This document shows positions 34,502-44,539 of a stretch of 64,000 bases of DNA, in pieces. Position numbers and translations under genes: made by a program. Positions within the stretch are counted from its first letter, which is position 1. Each line of letters begins with the position of its first letter. The stretch is from RFSX01 sp965248155 (GTDB lineage: Bacteria > Bacteroidota > Bacteroidia > Chitinophagales > Saprospiraceae): NCBI GenBank assembly GCA_965248155.1, contig CBDFIO010000001.1:1116001-1180000 (forward strand). Reading direction: 5' to 3'. The notes beneath the pieces are model-generated. The model was not told where the DNA came from. It saw only the letters and a program-made list of their open reading frames with translations, and did not search any database.

Positions 34502-35467
34502 ATGGGGCAAATGGGATATTTTGAAAATGCATTCATCGGTAAAAACCATTGGTGGCGGTATATTATAGTTGTTATAGTAACCTTTCTGGGGTATACTGTG
34601 GGTCAGATTCCTTTAATGCTGGCTTTATGGAGATCTGTTAATGAAGAAGGTTCAGAATTGGCTCTTGAAGATATAGAATCATTTCAATCCAATCCGGATT
34701 TTGGCATTTTTGGGATTAATGCAAATATGGGTTTTACATTGTTATTGGTAATGTTTGTTGCCGGCCTAACAGCATTCTACTTTATTTTCAAACCCCTTCA
34801 CAATCGTGAATTCAGGTCATTGATAACAGCTAAAAGCAGAATAAATTGGAACAAAATATTTTTTGCATTTTCATTATGGCTTGCCTTGTCGGTGGCCATG
34901 GAGTCAATTTTTTATTTTATTGATCCCTCTAATTATAGCTTCCATTTCAAGATCAATACATTCATTCCACTGTTAATTATTTCTTTGCTTATTCTTCCTA
35001 TTCAGACAAGTATGGAAGAATTTCTCTTTCGCGGATATTTGATGCAAGGGATTGGAGTTGCGTCTAAGACCAGGTGGATTCCTTTGGTTATTACAGCGAT
35101 CCTATTTGGAGCCATTCATTCAATGAATCCGGAAATTGAAGAATTTGGATTCTATACGATGCAAATTTATTATATATCAGCTGGCTTGCTGTTGGGAATT
35201 ATTACAATTATGGATGATGGTCTTGAACTGGCTTTAGGAGTTCATGCAGCCACTAATTTTGTAGGAGCTGTCTTGATTGGTTATGATGGAGCTGCTATCC
35301 AAACAGACAGTTTGTTTAAATCCCATGAAGTTAATCCATTGTATATGACATATGGGTTCATAGCTGTTTCTATACTTTTTGTCCTGATATTGAAATATAA
35401 ATACCGATGGGGTTCGTTCAATAGAATATTAGAACCTATTATAACCTCTGATGAAACCATCGTCTAG
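34502..35467 (+). CDS. CPBP family intramembrane metalloprotease
   Basis: 321 aa and about eight membrane helices. All three ABI/CPBP motifs are intact: E172-E173-F-L-F-R177, F202-G-A-I-H206 and H248-A-A-T-N252. The family includes the eukaryotic CAAX protease Rce1 and bacterial bacteriocin-immunity proteins; here the substrate is unknown. It stands 26 bp ahead of the M1 peptidase gene on the same strand. Confidence 0.92.
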   Translation: MGQMGYFENAFIGKNHWWRYIIVVIVTFLGYTVGQIPLMLALWRSVNEEGSELALEDIESFQSNPDFGIFGINANMGFTLLLVMFVAGLTAFYFIFKPLHNREFRSLITAKSRINWNKIFFAFSLWLALSVAMESIFYFIDPSNYSFHFKINTFIPLLIISLLILPIQTSMEEFLFRGYLMQGIGVASKTRWIPLVITAILFGAIHSMNPEIEEFGFYTMQIYYISAGLLLGIITIMDDGLELALGVHAATNFVGAVLIGYDGAAIQTDSLFKSHEVNPLYMTYGFIAVSILFVLILKYKYRWGSFNRILEPIITSDETIV

Positions 35468-35493
35468 TATTTAATCTTAATCGTTAGAACTTT

Positions 35494-37338
35494 ATGAAAA
35501 TATTTTTTTTACTGTCAATTTTTCTTTCTCCTGTTTTATTATTGAGTCAGAGCGACAGATGGCAGCAGTTTGCTGAATATGAAATGGAAATAGATATGGA
35601 TGTAAAGTCCTATCTATTTGAAGGCAAGCAAAAGATTAAATACACAAATAATTCTCCTGATGAATTAGACATGGTTTTCTACCATCTATACTATAATGCT
35701 TTTCAACCAGGTAGTATGATGGATGTCAGATCTTTAACGATTCTCGATCCTGACTCCAGAGTACAAGACAGGATTTCCAAATTGGACGAAAGCAATATAG
35801 GATATCAGAAAATTTTGTCGTTGAAAAGAGATGGTACACCATTATCTTACCATATTGAAGGTACAATATTGGAAGTCGAATTGGATCGTCCGATCAGATC
35901 AGGAGAAACAACAACTTTCGAAATGGAATTTGAAGCTCAGGTTCCCGAACAAATCAGAAGAACAGGAAGAAATAATAAAGAAGGAATTAGTTTGTCGATG
36001 TCACAATGGTATCCCAAGATGTGTGAATATGATTACCAGGGATGGCACGCTAACCCATATGTTGGAAGAGAATTTTATGGTGTCTGGGCTAATTTTGATG
36101 TAAAAATTAAAATAGATAGAAGTTATACAGTTGCGGCAACAGGCCTGTTAAATAATCCTCATAAAATGGGTCATGGCTATTCGGAAAAAGACACAAAAAA
36201 GAAAAAGCTTTTTCAAAAGAGAAAATTGAACTGGGAATTCAAAGCAGAGAATGTCCATGATTTTGTTTGGGCAGCCGATCCAGACTACACCCATAAAATT
36301 CACAAGACAAATGCAGGTGTAGATTTTCATTATTTCTATCAGGAAAATGAGATAACAAAAGAAAATTGGGAGCTGCTACCAGCTGCAATGAATGCTTCCC
36401 TTGATTATATAAATAAGCGGTATGGTGTATACCCATACCCAACTTATGCCTTCATTCAGGGTGGAGATGGTGGAATGGAGTATCCTATGGCAACATTAAT
36501 AACCGGGGAAAGAAGCTACACGCGTTTGGTTAGCGTGTGTATCCATGAACTTATGCACAGCTGGTACCAAATGATCTTAGGAACAAATGAAAGCCTTTAC
36601 CCCTGGATGGATGAAGGATTTACAAACCACGCACAAGCCGAAGTTATCAATCATTTAAAATCCATTCAGTTATTTCCTGGAGAATATAAAGAGAATCCAC
36701 ATTTAGAGTCAGTCAATGGATTCGCCAGATGGGCAAAATCAGGGAATGATGAGGCCTTGATTACACATGATGATCATTATACATTAAATAGAGCACATTC
36801 TGTTGGTGCTTATACTAAGGGTAGTGTGTTTTTAACTCAGTTAGAGTATATAATTGGAAAGGAGAACTTTGATGAAGGGATGTTAAAATACTTTGATGAA
36901 TGGAAATTTAAGCACCCAAATTCTAATGATTTTATTCGTGTCATGGAAAAACAATCTGGTTTAGAATTAGATTGGTATAAGGAGTATTGGATTCATACGA
37001 CACACACAATAGACTATAAGGTAGAAGTACCGCAGGAAACCACCGGAGGATCATATATCCATCTCAAAAGAGTAGGATACATGCCAATGCCGATTGACTT
37101 GACCATTACATTAAAAGATGGAACGGAAAATAGATATAATATCCCTTTGAGAATTATGCGGGGAGAGAAATCAGGAGACACCTTCGTGGGCAAGGTGTTA
37201 CAGGATTGGCCGTGGACCCATCCTGATTATAGCTTTAGAGTAAATTTCCCGATAGACGAAATTGAAAAGATTGAAATCGATGAGGGAAATCGTATGGCAG
37301 ATATTGATCGAGATAACAACCAATGGGTCTTAGAATAA
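35494..37338 (+). CDS. Exported M1 family metallopeptidase
   Basis: 614 aa. A signal peptide (residues 1-18, to LLSQS) suggests periplasmic or surface location. Zinc site H351-E-L-M-H355 followed 19 residues later by E374; upstream GGDGGMEYP is the GxMEN-type exopeptidase motif in altered form. The N-terminal beta-sandwich (about 20-220) is the aminopeptidase N saddle. It probably trims peptides outside the cytoplasm. It ends in a terminator shared with the convergent S8 gene. Confidence 0.93.
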   Translation: MKIFFLLSIFLSPVLLLSQSDRWQQFAEYEMEIDMDVKSYLFEGKQKIKYTNNSPDELDMVFYHLYYNAFQPGSMMDVRSLTILDPDSRVQDRISKLDESNIGYQKILSLKRDGTPLSYHIEGTILEVELDRPIRSGETTTFEMEFEAQVPEQIRRTGRNNKEGISLSMSQWYPKMCEYDYQGWHANPYVGREFYGVWANFDVKIKIDRSYTVAATGLLNNPHKMGHGYSEKDTKKKKLFQKRKLNWEFKAENVHDFVWAADPDYTHKIHKTNAGVDFHYFYQENEITKENWELLPAAMNASLDYINKRYGVYPYPTYAFIQGGDGGMEYPMATLITGERSYTRLVSVCIHELMHSWYQMILGTNESLYPWMDEGFTNHAQAEVINHLKSIQLFPGEYKENPHLESVNGFARWAKSGNDEALITHDDHYTLNRAHSVGAYTKGSVFLTQLEYIIGKENFDEGMLKYFDEWKFKHPNSNDFIRVMEKQSGLELDWYKEYWIHTTHTIDYKVEVPQETTGGSYIHLKRVGYMPMPIDLTITLKDGTENRYNIPLRIMRGEKSGDTFVGKVLQDWPWTHPDYSFRVNFPIDEIEKIEIDEGNRMADIDRDNNQWVLE

Positions 37339-37340
37339 AT

Positions 37341-37375
37341 AAAAAAGCCTGATCGAATTTTGATTAGGCTTTTTT
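37341..37375. terminator. Bidirectional terminator between M1 and S8 peptidase genes
   Basis: AAAAAAGCCT ... AGGCTTTTTT arms around about 15 nt containing GATC/GATT give a GC-anchored hairpin with A-run and T-run on either side, 2 bp after the M1 stop and just before the S8 stop on the other strand. It works in both directions. Confidence 0.85.
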
Positions 37376-37377
37376 AT

Positions 37378-39045
37378 TTATGCTCTTATATCTGAGGTTG
37401 CGGGTTTAACTTTTTTCTTGGGCTTCGTAAACTTCGCTTGATGTATTGCTTTTTCTACATTGACTACACCTCCGGAAACACTTAATTTGCTGAATGGCAC
37501 CATTTCACTATTTGATCCTGGGATCAACACTTCAGCATCTATTTTTGAAACACTTGATAAAAGAATATTCTTTACTTGAACTGCGCTTAACCCCGGAAAG
37601 TAAGACCTGAGGACTGCAGCAACACCAGCAACTACAGGAGATGCCATGCTTGTTCCTTGCAACATTCCATATTGATCGTCAGGAAATGTTGAATATATAG
37701 CCATACCTGGAGCGAATATATCAACCTCGATTTGTCCATAATTTGAAAAATAGGCAGGGAAAGATTCTTCATTTTGGTAGGATATAGCACCAACTTCAAT
37801 CCAGTTATTGAAGTTTTTCTTTTTACCCTTAAAAAATAAAAAGCCTTTACCTTGATATTCGTCATTTGGGAAGTTGTCCATTGTATCAATGTCTTTTCCA
37901 TCATTTCCAGAACCATGTACTAAAAGGACATCATTTTTTTCAGCATATTTAATTGCACTTTCAACAACTCTTTCTTCAGGTGAATAGCCTTTTCCAAAAC
38001 TCATATTTATTATGCTGGCACCATTATCAACTGCGTATCTGATAGCATTTGCTACGTCTTTGTCTCTTTCATCTCCATCAGGTACAGTTCTGACTGACAT
38101 AATTTTTACATTATCTGCCACACCTTCCATTCCGATATTATTGTTTCTTATAGCTCCAATGATTCCGGCTACATGAGTTCCGTGCATAGCATAGGGGCCT
38201 TCAACATCATTATTTCCATAGAACTTTTCATTGATATCTTTATAATTGTCTCCTACAATTTCCCTGGAATCATAATCTGTGTTATAAGCGTAATCTACTT
38301 TAACTTGGTAGCGTTCTTTTTCACTTTTGAAATCTTTTATAATGTAACTTTTAATCGTATCGATGTCGATTGTTTCCATCCCTCTTGCTATAAGATCTAA
38401 AAGCATATTTTTCCCTATTCCAAGAAAACGATCACTGTGACCATCAATTTTTTTAAGATTTTTGAGATTTATATCCTTATCTCCTAGCGCTTCTTCAATG
38501 GATGAAAGACTATTCAGGTATACAGATTCAGTGTCTGTGACATTCGAAAGATTCGTCTCAGCCTTAGATCTTTTTGCTTCAACTTCTTCTTTACATTTCA
38601 TATATCTCTTGTATTCCATTTTATCTGACTGTGATAACTGACTGGGATTGGCATTTTTATATTTATATTTTAGTCTTCCATATATTCTGGTTGCTTCATA
38701 GGTGTCGTGATGTACATTTCCATCAGGGCCACCGATAAAATTCCATCCGTTTATATCATCTATATATCCATTGTTGTCGTCATCAATTCCATTGTCTGGA
38801 ATTTCATTAACATTGACCCACACATTTTCTACAAGATCCTCGTGTTCCACATCAACTCCTGAATCAATTACTGCAACAACTACAGTCCTTGATTTTCTGT
38901 CTTTTAAGATTTCTGAATATAAGCCGGCGGAAGATATTCCCAGAGAACCGGAATAGTCTGCTTTACCAAGATGCCATCCAGCATCTTGTGCGAATGAAGC
39001 GGATATAAAAAATGTGCATAACAGGCTAGATAATATAGATTTCAT
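37378..39045 (-). CDS. Secreted S8 serine protease with long D-H insertion
   Basis: 555 aa with signal peptide (residues 1-19, ending ASFAQ). Catalytic D61 (VIDSGVD), H288 (MHGTHVAG), N381 (GSGND) and S466 (GTSMASP) are present. Between Asp and His lie ~225 residues, far more than in subtilisin; residues about 115-275 form a charged, mostly helical insert. A calcium-like DDDNNGYIDD stretch is at 88-97. No T9SS sorting domain is visible at the C-terminus, which ends in a Lys/Pro-rich tail, so it is probably periplasmic or exported by another route. Confidence 0.92.
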   Translation of the reverse strand: MKSILSSLLCTFFISASFAQDAGWHLGKADYSGSLGISSAGLYSEILKDRKSRTVVVAVIDSGVDVEHEDLVENVWVNVNEIPDNGIDDDNNGYIDDINGWNFIGGPDGNVHHDTYEATRIYGRLKYKYKNANPSQLSQSDKMEYKRYMKCKEEVEAKRSKAETNLSNVTDTESVYLNSLSSIEEALGDKDINLKNLKKIDGHSDRFLGIGKNMLLDLIARGMETIDIDTIKSYIIKDFKSEKERYQVKVDYAYNTDYDSREIVGDNYKDINEKFYGNNDVEGPYAMHGTHVAGIIGAIRNNNIGMEGVADNVKIMSVRTVPDGDERDKDVANAIRYAVDNGASIINMSFGKGYSPEERVVESAIKYAEKNDVLLVHGSGNDGKDIDTMDNFPNDEYQGKGFLFFKGKKKNFNNWIEVGAISYQNEESFPAYFSNYGQIEVDIFAPGMAIYSTFPDDQYGMLQGTSMASPVVAGVAAVLRSYFPGLSAVQVKNILLSSVSKIDAEVLIPGSNSEMVPFSKLSVSGGVVNVEKAIHQAKFTKPKKKVKPATSDIRA

Positions 39046-39155
39046 TAATACAATTTTTTTAAAAAGTTCGAATATATAACGATTTCAGCTAATTCGCTTG
39101 TTCCCAGACGACACGAATTATTCTTTCATTACGATTTATTTAACTGGTTTTTAAG

Positions 39156-39173
39156 ATTCAAGTATACTTGAAT
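39156..39173. repeat. Perfect 18-bp palindrome between S8 protease and recQ
   Basis: ATTCAAGTATACTTGAAT reads the same on both strands. It lies 111 bp upstream of the S8 start and 87 bp upstream of the recQ start, the position expected of an operator for a dimeric regulator. No T-run follows, so it is not a terminator. Confidence 0.55.
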
Positions 39174-39259
39174 GCAAGAATCATACAAGATTTTTAGAAT
39201 TTCCTAGCATCTTTGGTCTAAAGCAAGTATTTGACATTTTTTTACAACGATTAGTTCAA

Positions 39260-41164
39260 TTGCAGAATATTAAAAACCAAATTAAGCTTCTTTTATCCTC
39301 TTACTGGAATTATGAACACTTTAAACCCGGTCAGGAAGATATTATTACCAGTGTATGCCGAGGTCAGGATACCTTGGCAATCTTAGCCACTGGTTCCGGA
39401 AAATCGTTGTGTTATCAAATCCCAGGCCTTTATTTTGACAACTTAACTTTAGTGATCACACCTTTAATCTCATTAATGCGGGATCAATTAAAATCGTTGA
39501 GAGATAAGAATATTCCAGCTCAAGCACTTTACTCCGGGCAATCTTACAGGGAGCAAGACATAATTCTTGACAATGCCGTTTACGGTAAAACCAAATTTCT
39601 CTTTGTTTCACCTGAAAGAATACAAACTATACTTTTTAAAGAGAGGCTTAAGAAAATGGATGTGGGACTAATTGCAGTTGATGAAGCTCATTGCATTTCA
39701 GAATGGGGGCATGATTTCAGGCCCGCATATCGGAAAATTCAAGCACTCAAAGAACAGCTTCAGGGCGTACCGATAATTGCGCTAACAGCGACAGCAACCA
39801 ACCAAGTGAAAACTGATATTATTCAAAATTTGGAGCTAAAAGATGTTGCAAAATTTATTCAATCTCCGGTCAGAACTAATATTTCATATTTGAATTATTA
39901 TTCAGAAAATAAAAAAGAAACTCTTGTAAGGATTATTAAGAAATACGATAACTCACAGATTGTCTATGTTTCAACCAGAAAGAGCACTAATGAATTGACC
40001 AAGTATCTGAATGCAAGTTCCATTAAAAGTGTGGCATATCATGGAGGGATGGAAAAGAAGATCAAAGATAAGAATGCGGATTTATGGTTTAATAACCAAG
40101 CTAGAGTTATTGTAGCTACTAAAGCCTTTGGGATGGGTATTGATAAGCGAGATGTGCGAACTGTTATCCATTTTCAATTGCCTGATTCTTTAGAAGCCTA
40201 TACTCAGGAAGCTGGTAGGGCAGGACGGGATGGTAAGCTTTCAAGAGCATTAATACTTTATAATAATGATGATCTAAATAGACATAATGAACAGGTAGAT
40301 AATTACTTTCCTGATAGAAAATTCATTAGTCAAGTCTATGGCCATCTCGCCAGATATTTAAAAGCTGCTGCTGGTCCAATTGATGATACCAGCTTTCCGC
40401 TAAATGTTGATGAATTTTCTAAATATTCAAATTTGTCAAAGTTTAAAATCTATAATTCATTATTTCTTTTACACAAATGCGAACTTATTACATTGTCTGA
40501 TTCATTCTACAACAGATCTAAGTTGTCATTAAAGGAATCTCTTGTAAAAATATTCATCAGTGATCCTGGAAGGTCAGAAAAAATGAAAGCTTTTGTGCAA
40601 TTATTACTGAGATCATATGAGGGATTATTTATTAGCGATATTAATATTGATGAACAAAGTTTAGCAAAAAGATTTGAAGCAAAAGAAGACCAAATAAGGG
40701 AAGCTTTACGATGGTTTTATAAGCATGATATCGCAAATTATCAAGAACAATTTGAAGGACACAGAGTAGGTTTTTGTGGCTATCGCTTTAAAGAGAATGA
40801 TATTCAGTTAGATCAAAACGTATATAACAACCAAAAACAACGATATACGACGGGGATAAAATCTGTATCCGGTTATATTCTAAGCACTGAGTGCCGACAG
40901 GTCATAATCTCTAATTATTTTGGTTTTGAAGATGAAAATCAATGTGGCTTATGTGATAATTGTGTAACTAGAAGTCAGGATAATAATTTTGAAAAGGAAT
41001 TAATGCATAAATTGTTTTCCATTTTATCTTCAAAAGCCTTCACGCTTGAAGAACTCATTTCACAATTTGAAATAGACCAACACGAAAGACTCATTGATCT
41101 GATAAAAAATGCTGAAAGCGAAAGATTGTTGAAAATTGAAGGAGATACAATTACCAAAATTTAA
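39260..41164 (+). CDS. recQ: ATP-dependent DNA helicase RecQ
   Basis: 634 aa. Motif 0 near FKPGQEDII, Walker A ATGSGKS (43-49), DEAH in VDEAHCISEWGHDFRP, the arginine-finger motif QEAGRAGRDG, and a zinc-binding CRQVII ... CGLCDNC cluster near 545-575. It unwinds DNA in recombination and stalled-fork repair. The start is TTG at 39260; the first internal ATG lies beyond Walker A. The HRDC domain is reduced or absent. The glycosyltransferase ATG overlaps the stop (TAATG). Confidence 0.95.
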   Translation: MQNIKNQIKLLLSSYWNYEHFKPGQEDIITSVCRGQDTLAILATGSGKSLCYQIPGLYFDNLTLVITPLISLMRDQLKSLRDKNIPAQALYSGQSYREQDIILDNAVYGKTKFLFVSPERIQTILFKERLKKMDVGLIAVDEAHCISEWGHDFRPAYRKIQALKEQLQGVPIIALTATATNQVKTDIIQNLELKDVAKFIQSPVRTNISYLNYYSENKKETLVRIIKKYDNSQIVYVSTRKSTNELTKYLNASSIKSVAYHGGMEKKIKDKNADLWFNNQARVIVATKAFGMGIDKRDVRTVIHFQLPDSLEAYTQEAGRAGRDGKLSRALILYNNDDLNRHNEQVDNYFPDRKFISQVYGHLARYLKAAAGPIDDTSFPLNVDEFSKYSNLSKFKIYNSLFLLHKCELITLSDSFYNRSKLSLKESLVKIFISDPGRSEKMKAFVQLLLRSYEGLFISDINIDEQSLAKRFEAKEDQIREALRWFYKHDIANYQEQFEGHRVGFCGYRFKENDIQLDQNVYNNQKQRYTTGIKSVSGYILSTECRQVIISNYFGFEDENQCGLCDNCVTRSQDNNFEKELMHKLFSILSSKAFTLEELISQFEIDQHERLIDLIKNAESERLLKIEGDTITKI

Positions 41165-42261
41165 TGACTAATAAGAAAATCATTTTTTGTTCCAGTTCTT
41201 ATTATGAATATGACAGGCGTATTCAAAGAATTATTGGAGCGCTTCGGGAAGAGGGTTATGAGATCAGCTGGATTTCCAGGCAGTATGACAGAGGACCTGA
41301 TTCTTTAGAAGAAGTTGATCACTATATTATCAGAACAATTTTCAATAGAGGACCTCTATTTTATTTTGAATTCCAGTTTAAGCTTCTGATTCTACTTTTA
41401 TTCCAAACTTACGATGTGATTAGTACAGTCGATTTGGATACTGTACTACCAAGTTATTTAGCTTCAATATTCAGAAGAAAACTTATTGTCTTTGATGCGC
41501 ATGAGATTTTCTATGAAGTGCCTGAATTAAATGGCAAAAAAATTAAAAAGAGAATTTGGAAGTTTCTTGCAAAAATTACTATCCCAAAAATACATTACAA
41601 TTATACCGTGAACGCTTCACTTAAGAAGCACTATGAGGAGAATTACCAAAGAAGCTTTGCTGTCATTCGTAATGTCCCTAATCTCGATCCTGAAACAAAG
41701 AGTTTAACAGAAGATATCAAACCGAGAAATATTATATATCTAGGTGCATTAAACAAAGGAAGGGGTTTAGAGTTGGCAATAGATGCCATGGAAGAGTTAA
41801 TGGATTATAAATTAATTCTTGTTGGAGAAGGAGATTTGTCCGAACTACTTAAGCGACGCGCTGGAACATCGAAAGCAAAAGATAGAATAGAGTTTAGAGG
41901 ATTTGTAAACCCAAATTCCATTTTCGATTTATTAAATAGAAGTTGGATAGGTATAAATATATTAAGTGCTAATTGCGAAAATTATCGGCTTTCGTTAGGA
42001 AATAAATTTTTCGATTATATGCATGCATGCATTCCTTCAATTAATATGGATTTTCCTGAATACCGCATAATTAACAGGCAATATAAGGTGTCCTATTTGT
42101 TAAGTGAAATGAGTATCATTGCTTATGTCACAGCAATACGTTCATTTGAAAATGAAGATGTATATCGAGAGTACACTTTAAGATGCGCAGAAGCATCTAA
42201 GGAGTATAACTGGCAAAAAGAAAAAGAAAAGCTAAAAAAGCTTTACGCTCAAATTAATTGA
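41164..42261 (+). CDS. GT4-type glycosyltransferase
   Basis: 365 aa GT-B fold. The N-terminal half contains YEYDRRIQRII and VFDAHEIFYEVPE (residues about 117-129); the C-terminal half has YLGALNKGRGLELAI, LVGEGD and RIEFRGFV, the donor-binding region of GT4 enzymes. The acceptor is unknown and no polysaccharide cluster surrounds it. It is coupled to recQ by a one-base overlap and converges with the S9 peptidase gene (8-bp overlap). Confidence 0.85.
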   Translation: MTNKKIIFCSSSYYEYDRRIQRIIGALREEGYEISWISRQYDRGPDSLEEVDHYIIRTIFNRGPLFYFEFQFKLLILLLFQTYDVISTVDLDTVLPSYLASIFRRKLIVFDAHEIFYEVPELNGKKIKKRIWKFLAKITIPKIHYNYTVNASLKKHYEENYQRSFAVIRNVPNLDPETKSLTEDIKPRNIIYLGALNKGRGLELAIDAMEELMDYKLILVGEGDLSELLKRRAGTSKAKDRIEFRGFVNPNSIFDLLNRSWIGINILSANCENYRLSLGNKFFDYMHACIPSINMDFPEYRIINRQYKVSYLLSEMSIIAYVTAIRSFENEDVYREYTLRCAEASKEYNWQKEKEKLKKLYAQIN

Positions 42262-44455
42262 TAATATCTACTTCAGATTTTCCAGCCAAATCAAGGAAAA
42301 AAGCATATTCTAAAGCCGTCTCTTTATATCTTTCAAATCTTCCTGATTTTCCACCATGACCTGCACCCATATCCGTATGTAGTAGCAATGGATTATTATC
42401 TGTTTTCAATTCTCGCAATTTAGCTACCCATTTCGCAGGTTCCCAATATTGTACCTGACTATCATGATATCCTGTTGTAACCAAAAGAGCAGGGTAGTTC
42501 TTGGCTTCGACATTATCATAAGGGGAATAAGACTTCATATACTCATAATAAGAGGAGTCATTAGGGTTGCCCCACTCATCATATTCTCCGGTAGTTAAAG
42601 GAATGTCTTCATCTAACATTGTTGTAACGACATCAACAAAGGGCACTGCAGCAATTGCTCCCTTCCATAATTGAGGAGCCATATTAATAACAGCACCAAT
42701 CAATAGTCCTCCGGCACTTCCGCCCATGCAAAATAGATTATCTGAACTTGTATAATTATTGTCTACAAGATATTGACCAGCGTCTACAAAATCTGTAAAT
42801 GTATTTTTCTTATTGAACAGTTTGCCATCATCATACCATTTTCTCCCATTTTCCTGACCGCCCCGGATATGTGCAATTGCGAAAGCAAATCCTCTGTTTA
42901 AAAGAGATAGTCTTACCGAGCTAAAATAGGGATCTATACTGTTGCCATATGAACCATAACCATATAGTAATAGGGGTTGTGATCCATCTTTATTAAACCC
43001 TTTTTTGTATACCAGACTCACCGGAACCATGACCCCATCCCTGGCTTTAACCATTATACGCTCAGACTGATAATCATTAGCATTAAAATCTCCTAATACT
43101 TCTTGCTGTTTCTTTAGTTCTAGCTCTCGGGAATTCATATTATAGTCATATGTTGTGCCGGGAGTGGTCAGACTTGTATAGTAAACTCTTAGTTTTTCAG
43201 AATCAAATTCCGGATTGGTAGAACTGAAGGCCGCATAACTTTCCTCTTCAAATTGTATCATATGACCATTTTCTAAATCATTCCATGGAAGGACATTGAT
43301 ATTGGTCATACCATCTTTTCTTAGATCAACAACCAGGTGGTTTTTGAATATTTCTAAGCCTGAAATAAAAACATCTTCCTTGTGAGGAATAAAATCCTGC
43401 CAATTTTCTTTAGATGTCTGACCTTCTGAAGTACTCATAACTTTAAAGTTGTAAGCATTGTCTTTATTCGTTACGATATACCATTTGTTATTATAATGTG
43501 AAATTGAGTGTTCGAGATCACGTTCTCTGTTTTGTAAAACCTTGAATTCTTCGTTCGGATTATCTGCTGAAACATACCTGAATTCATCCGAAACTGTAGC
43601 ATAACACCCAATAACGATATATTTATCTGATTTGGTTTTATAGACATAACTTGAAAAGGTTTCATCTGATTCATGATAAACCTCCACATCAGAACTTACT
43701 GGAGAACCCAATGTGTGTTTGAATATTTTATATGCTCTTAAGGCATCATCCTTTCTGGTGTAAAAAACAGTCTTATTGTCATTGGCCCAAACAATAGATC
43801 CTGTCGTGTTCTCAATAATATCTTCTAATAAATCACCTGTTTCCAGGTCTTTGAATTTGATAGTATAGATTCTTCTCGATAGTGTGTCTTCGCCATAGGA
43901 TAATATCTTATTGTTTTTACTTACACTTAATCCTCGTGCAGTATAAAACTCATAAGCTTTCGCTAATTCATTTATATCTAAAAGGATTTCTTCATCAGCT
44001 TCGAGGGATGATTTTTTTCTTGTATAGATAGGATGTTCTTTTCCTTCCTCATATCTGGTTAAATAATAATATTCATTCTTGAAATAAGGTACAGACATAT
44101 CTGTCTGTTTTATTCTTCCAACAATTTCGTCAAATAGCTTTTCCTGAAAATTATCCAAATGACTTGTCATTTTATTCGTATAGTCATTTTCGCTGTTTAA
44201 GTAATCAACTACTTCTTGAGTTTGCTGATCAGATTCAGTTGCATTTTTTTGCTCATCGCTAAGTTTCATCCAGTAATAATTATCTATTCTGGTATCTCCA
44301 TGAATATTCAATTCCTCCGGACTCATTTTGGCAGTGGGAATTGGAATATCAACTTTATTCATCATCATTGAAGGCATATTTACTTTTGGTTCTGAGCAAG
44401 AATTGAATATTAATAAACCAATAATGCTCGATAAAAGGAGGATTTTATTTTTCAT
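42254..44455 (-). CDS. S9A prolyl oligopeptidase (oligopeptidase B-like) lipoprotein
   Basis: 733 aa from ATG 44455 (an ATG 18 bp upstream is the alternative). A lipoprotein-type signal with FNSCSEP near residue 20 anchors it to a membrane. A beta-propeller of about 400 residues precedes the alpha/beta hydrolase domain with S580 (GGSAGG), D665 (GYHDSQV) and H690 (GAGHGG). It cleaves short peptides, typically after basic residues in the PtrB subgroup. It converges with the glycosyltransferase gene. Confidence 0.93.
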   Translation of the reverse strand: MKNKILLLSSIIGLLIFNSCSEPKVNMPSMMMNKVDIPIPTAKMSPEELNIHGDTRIDNYYWMKLSDEQKNATESDQQTQEVVDYLNSENDYTNKMTSHLDNFQEKLFDEIVGRIKQTDMSVPYFKNEYYYLTRYEEGKEHPIYTRKKSSLEADEEILLDINELAKAYEFYTARGLSVSKNNKILSYGEDTLSRRIYTIKFKDLETGDLLEDIIENTTGSIVWANDNKTVFYTRKDDALRAYKIFKHTLGSPVSSDVEVYHESDETFSSYVYKTKSDKYIVIGCYATVSDEFRYVSADNPNEEFKVLQNRERDLEHSISHYNNKWYIVTNKDNAYNFKVMSTSEGQTSKENWQDFIPHKEDVFISGLEIFKNHLVVDLRKDGMTNINVLPWNDLENGHMIQFEEESYAAFSSTNPEFDSEKLRVYYTSLTTPGTTYDYNMNSRELELKKQQEVLGDFNANDYQSERIMVKARDGVMVPVSLVYKKGFNKDGSQPLLLYGYGSYGNSIDPYFSSVRLSLLNRGFAFAIAHIRGGQENGRKWYDDGKLFNKKNTFTDFVDAGQYLVDNNYTSSDNLFCMGGSAGGLLIGAVINMAPQLWKGAIAAVPFVDVVTTMLDEDIPLTTGEYDEWGNPNDSSYYEYMKSYSPYDNVEAKNYPALLVTTGYHDSQVQYWEPAKWVAKLRELKTDNNPLLLHTDMGAGHGGKSGRFERYKETALEYAFFLDLAGKSEVDIIN

Positions 44456-44524
44456 ATTGTGTAAAATGTTCATAAATATATGAATAGCTTAACACATTAG
44501 ATTAATTCATATAAATGAAAAAAT

Positions 44525-44532
44525 TATATTTG
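44525..44532 (+). promoter_or_regulatory. Bacteroidota -7 promoter motif for smc
   Basis: TATATTTG matches TAnnTTTG and ends 7 bp before the GTG start of smc, so the message would be nearly leaderless. The closeness supports GTG 44540 as the true start. Confidence 0.55.
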
Positions 44533-44539
44533 CCTTTAA

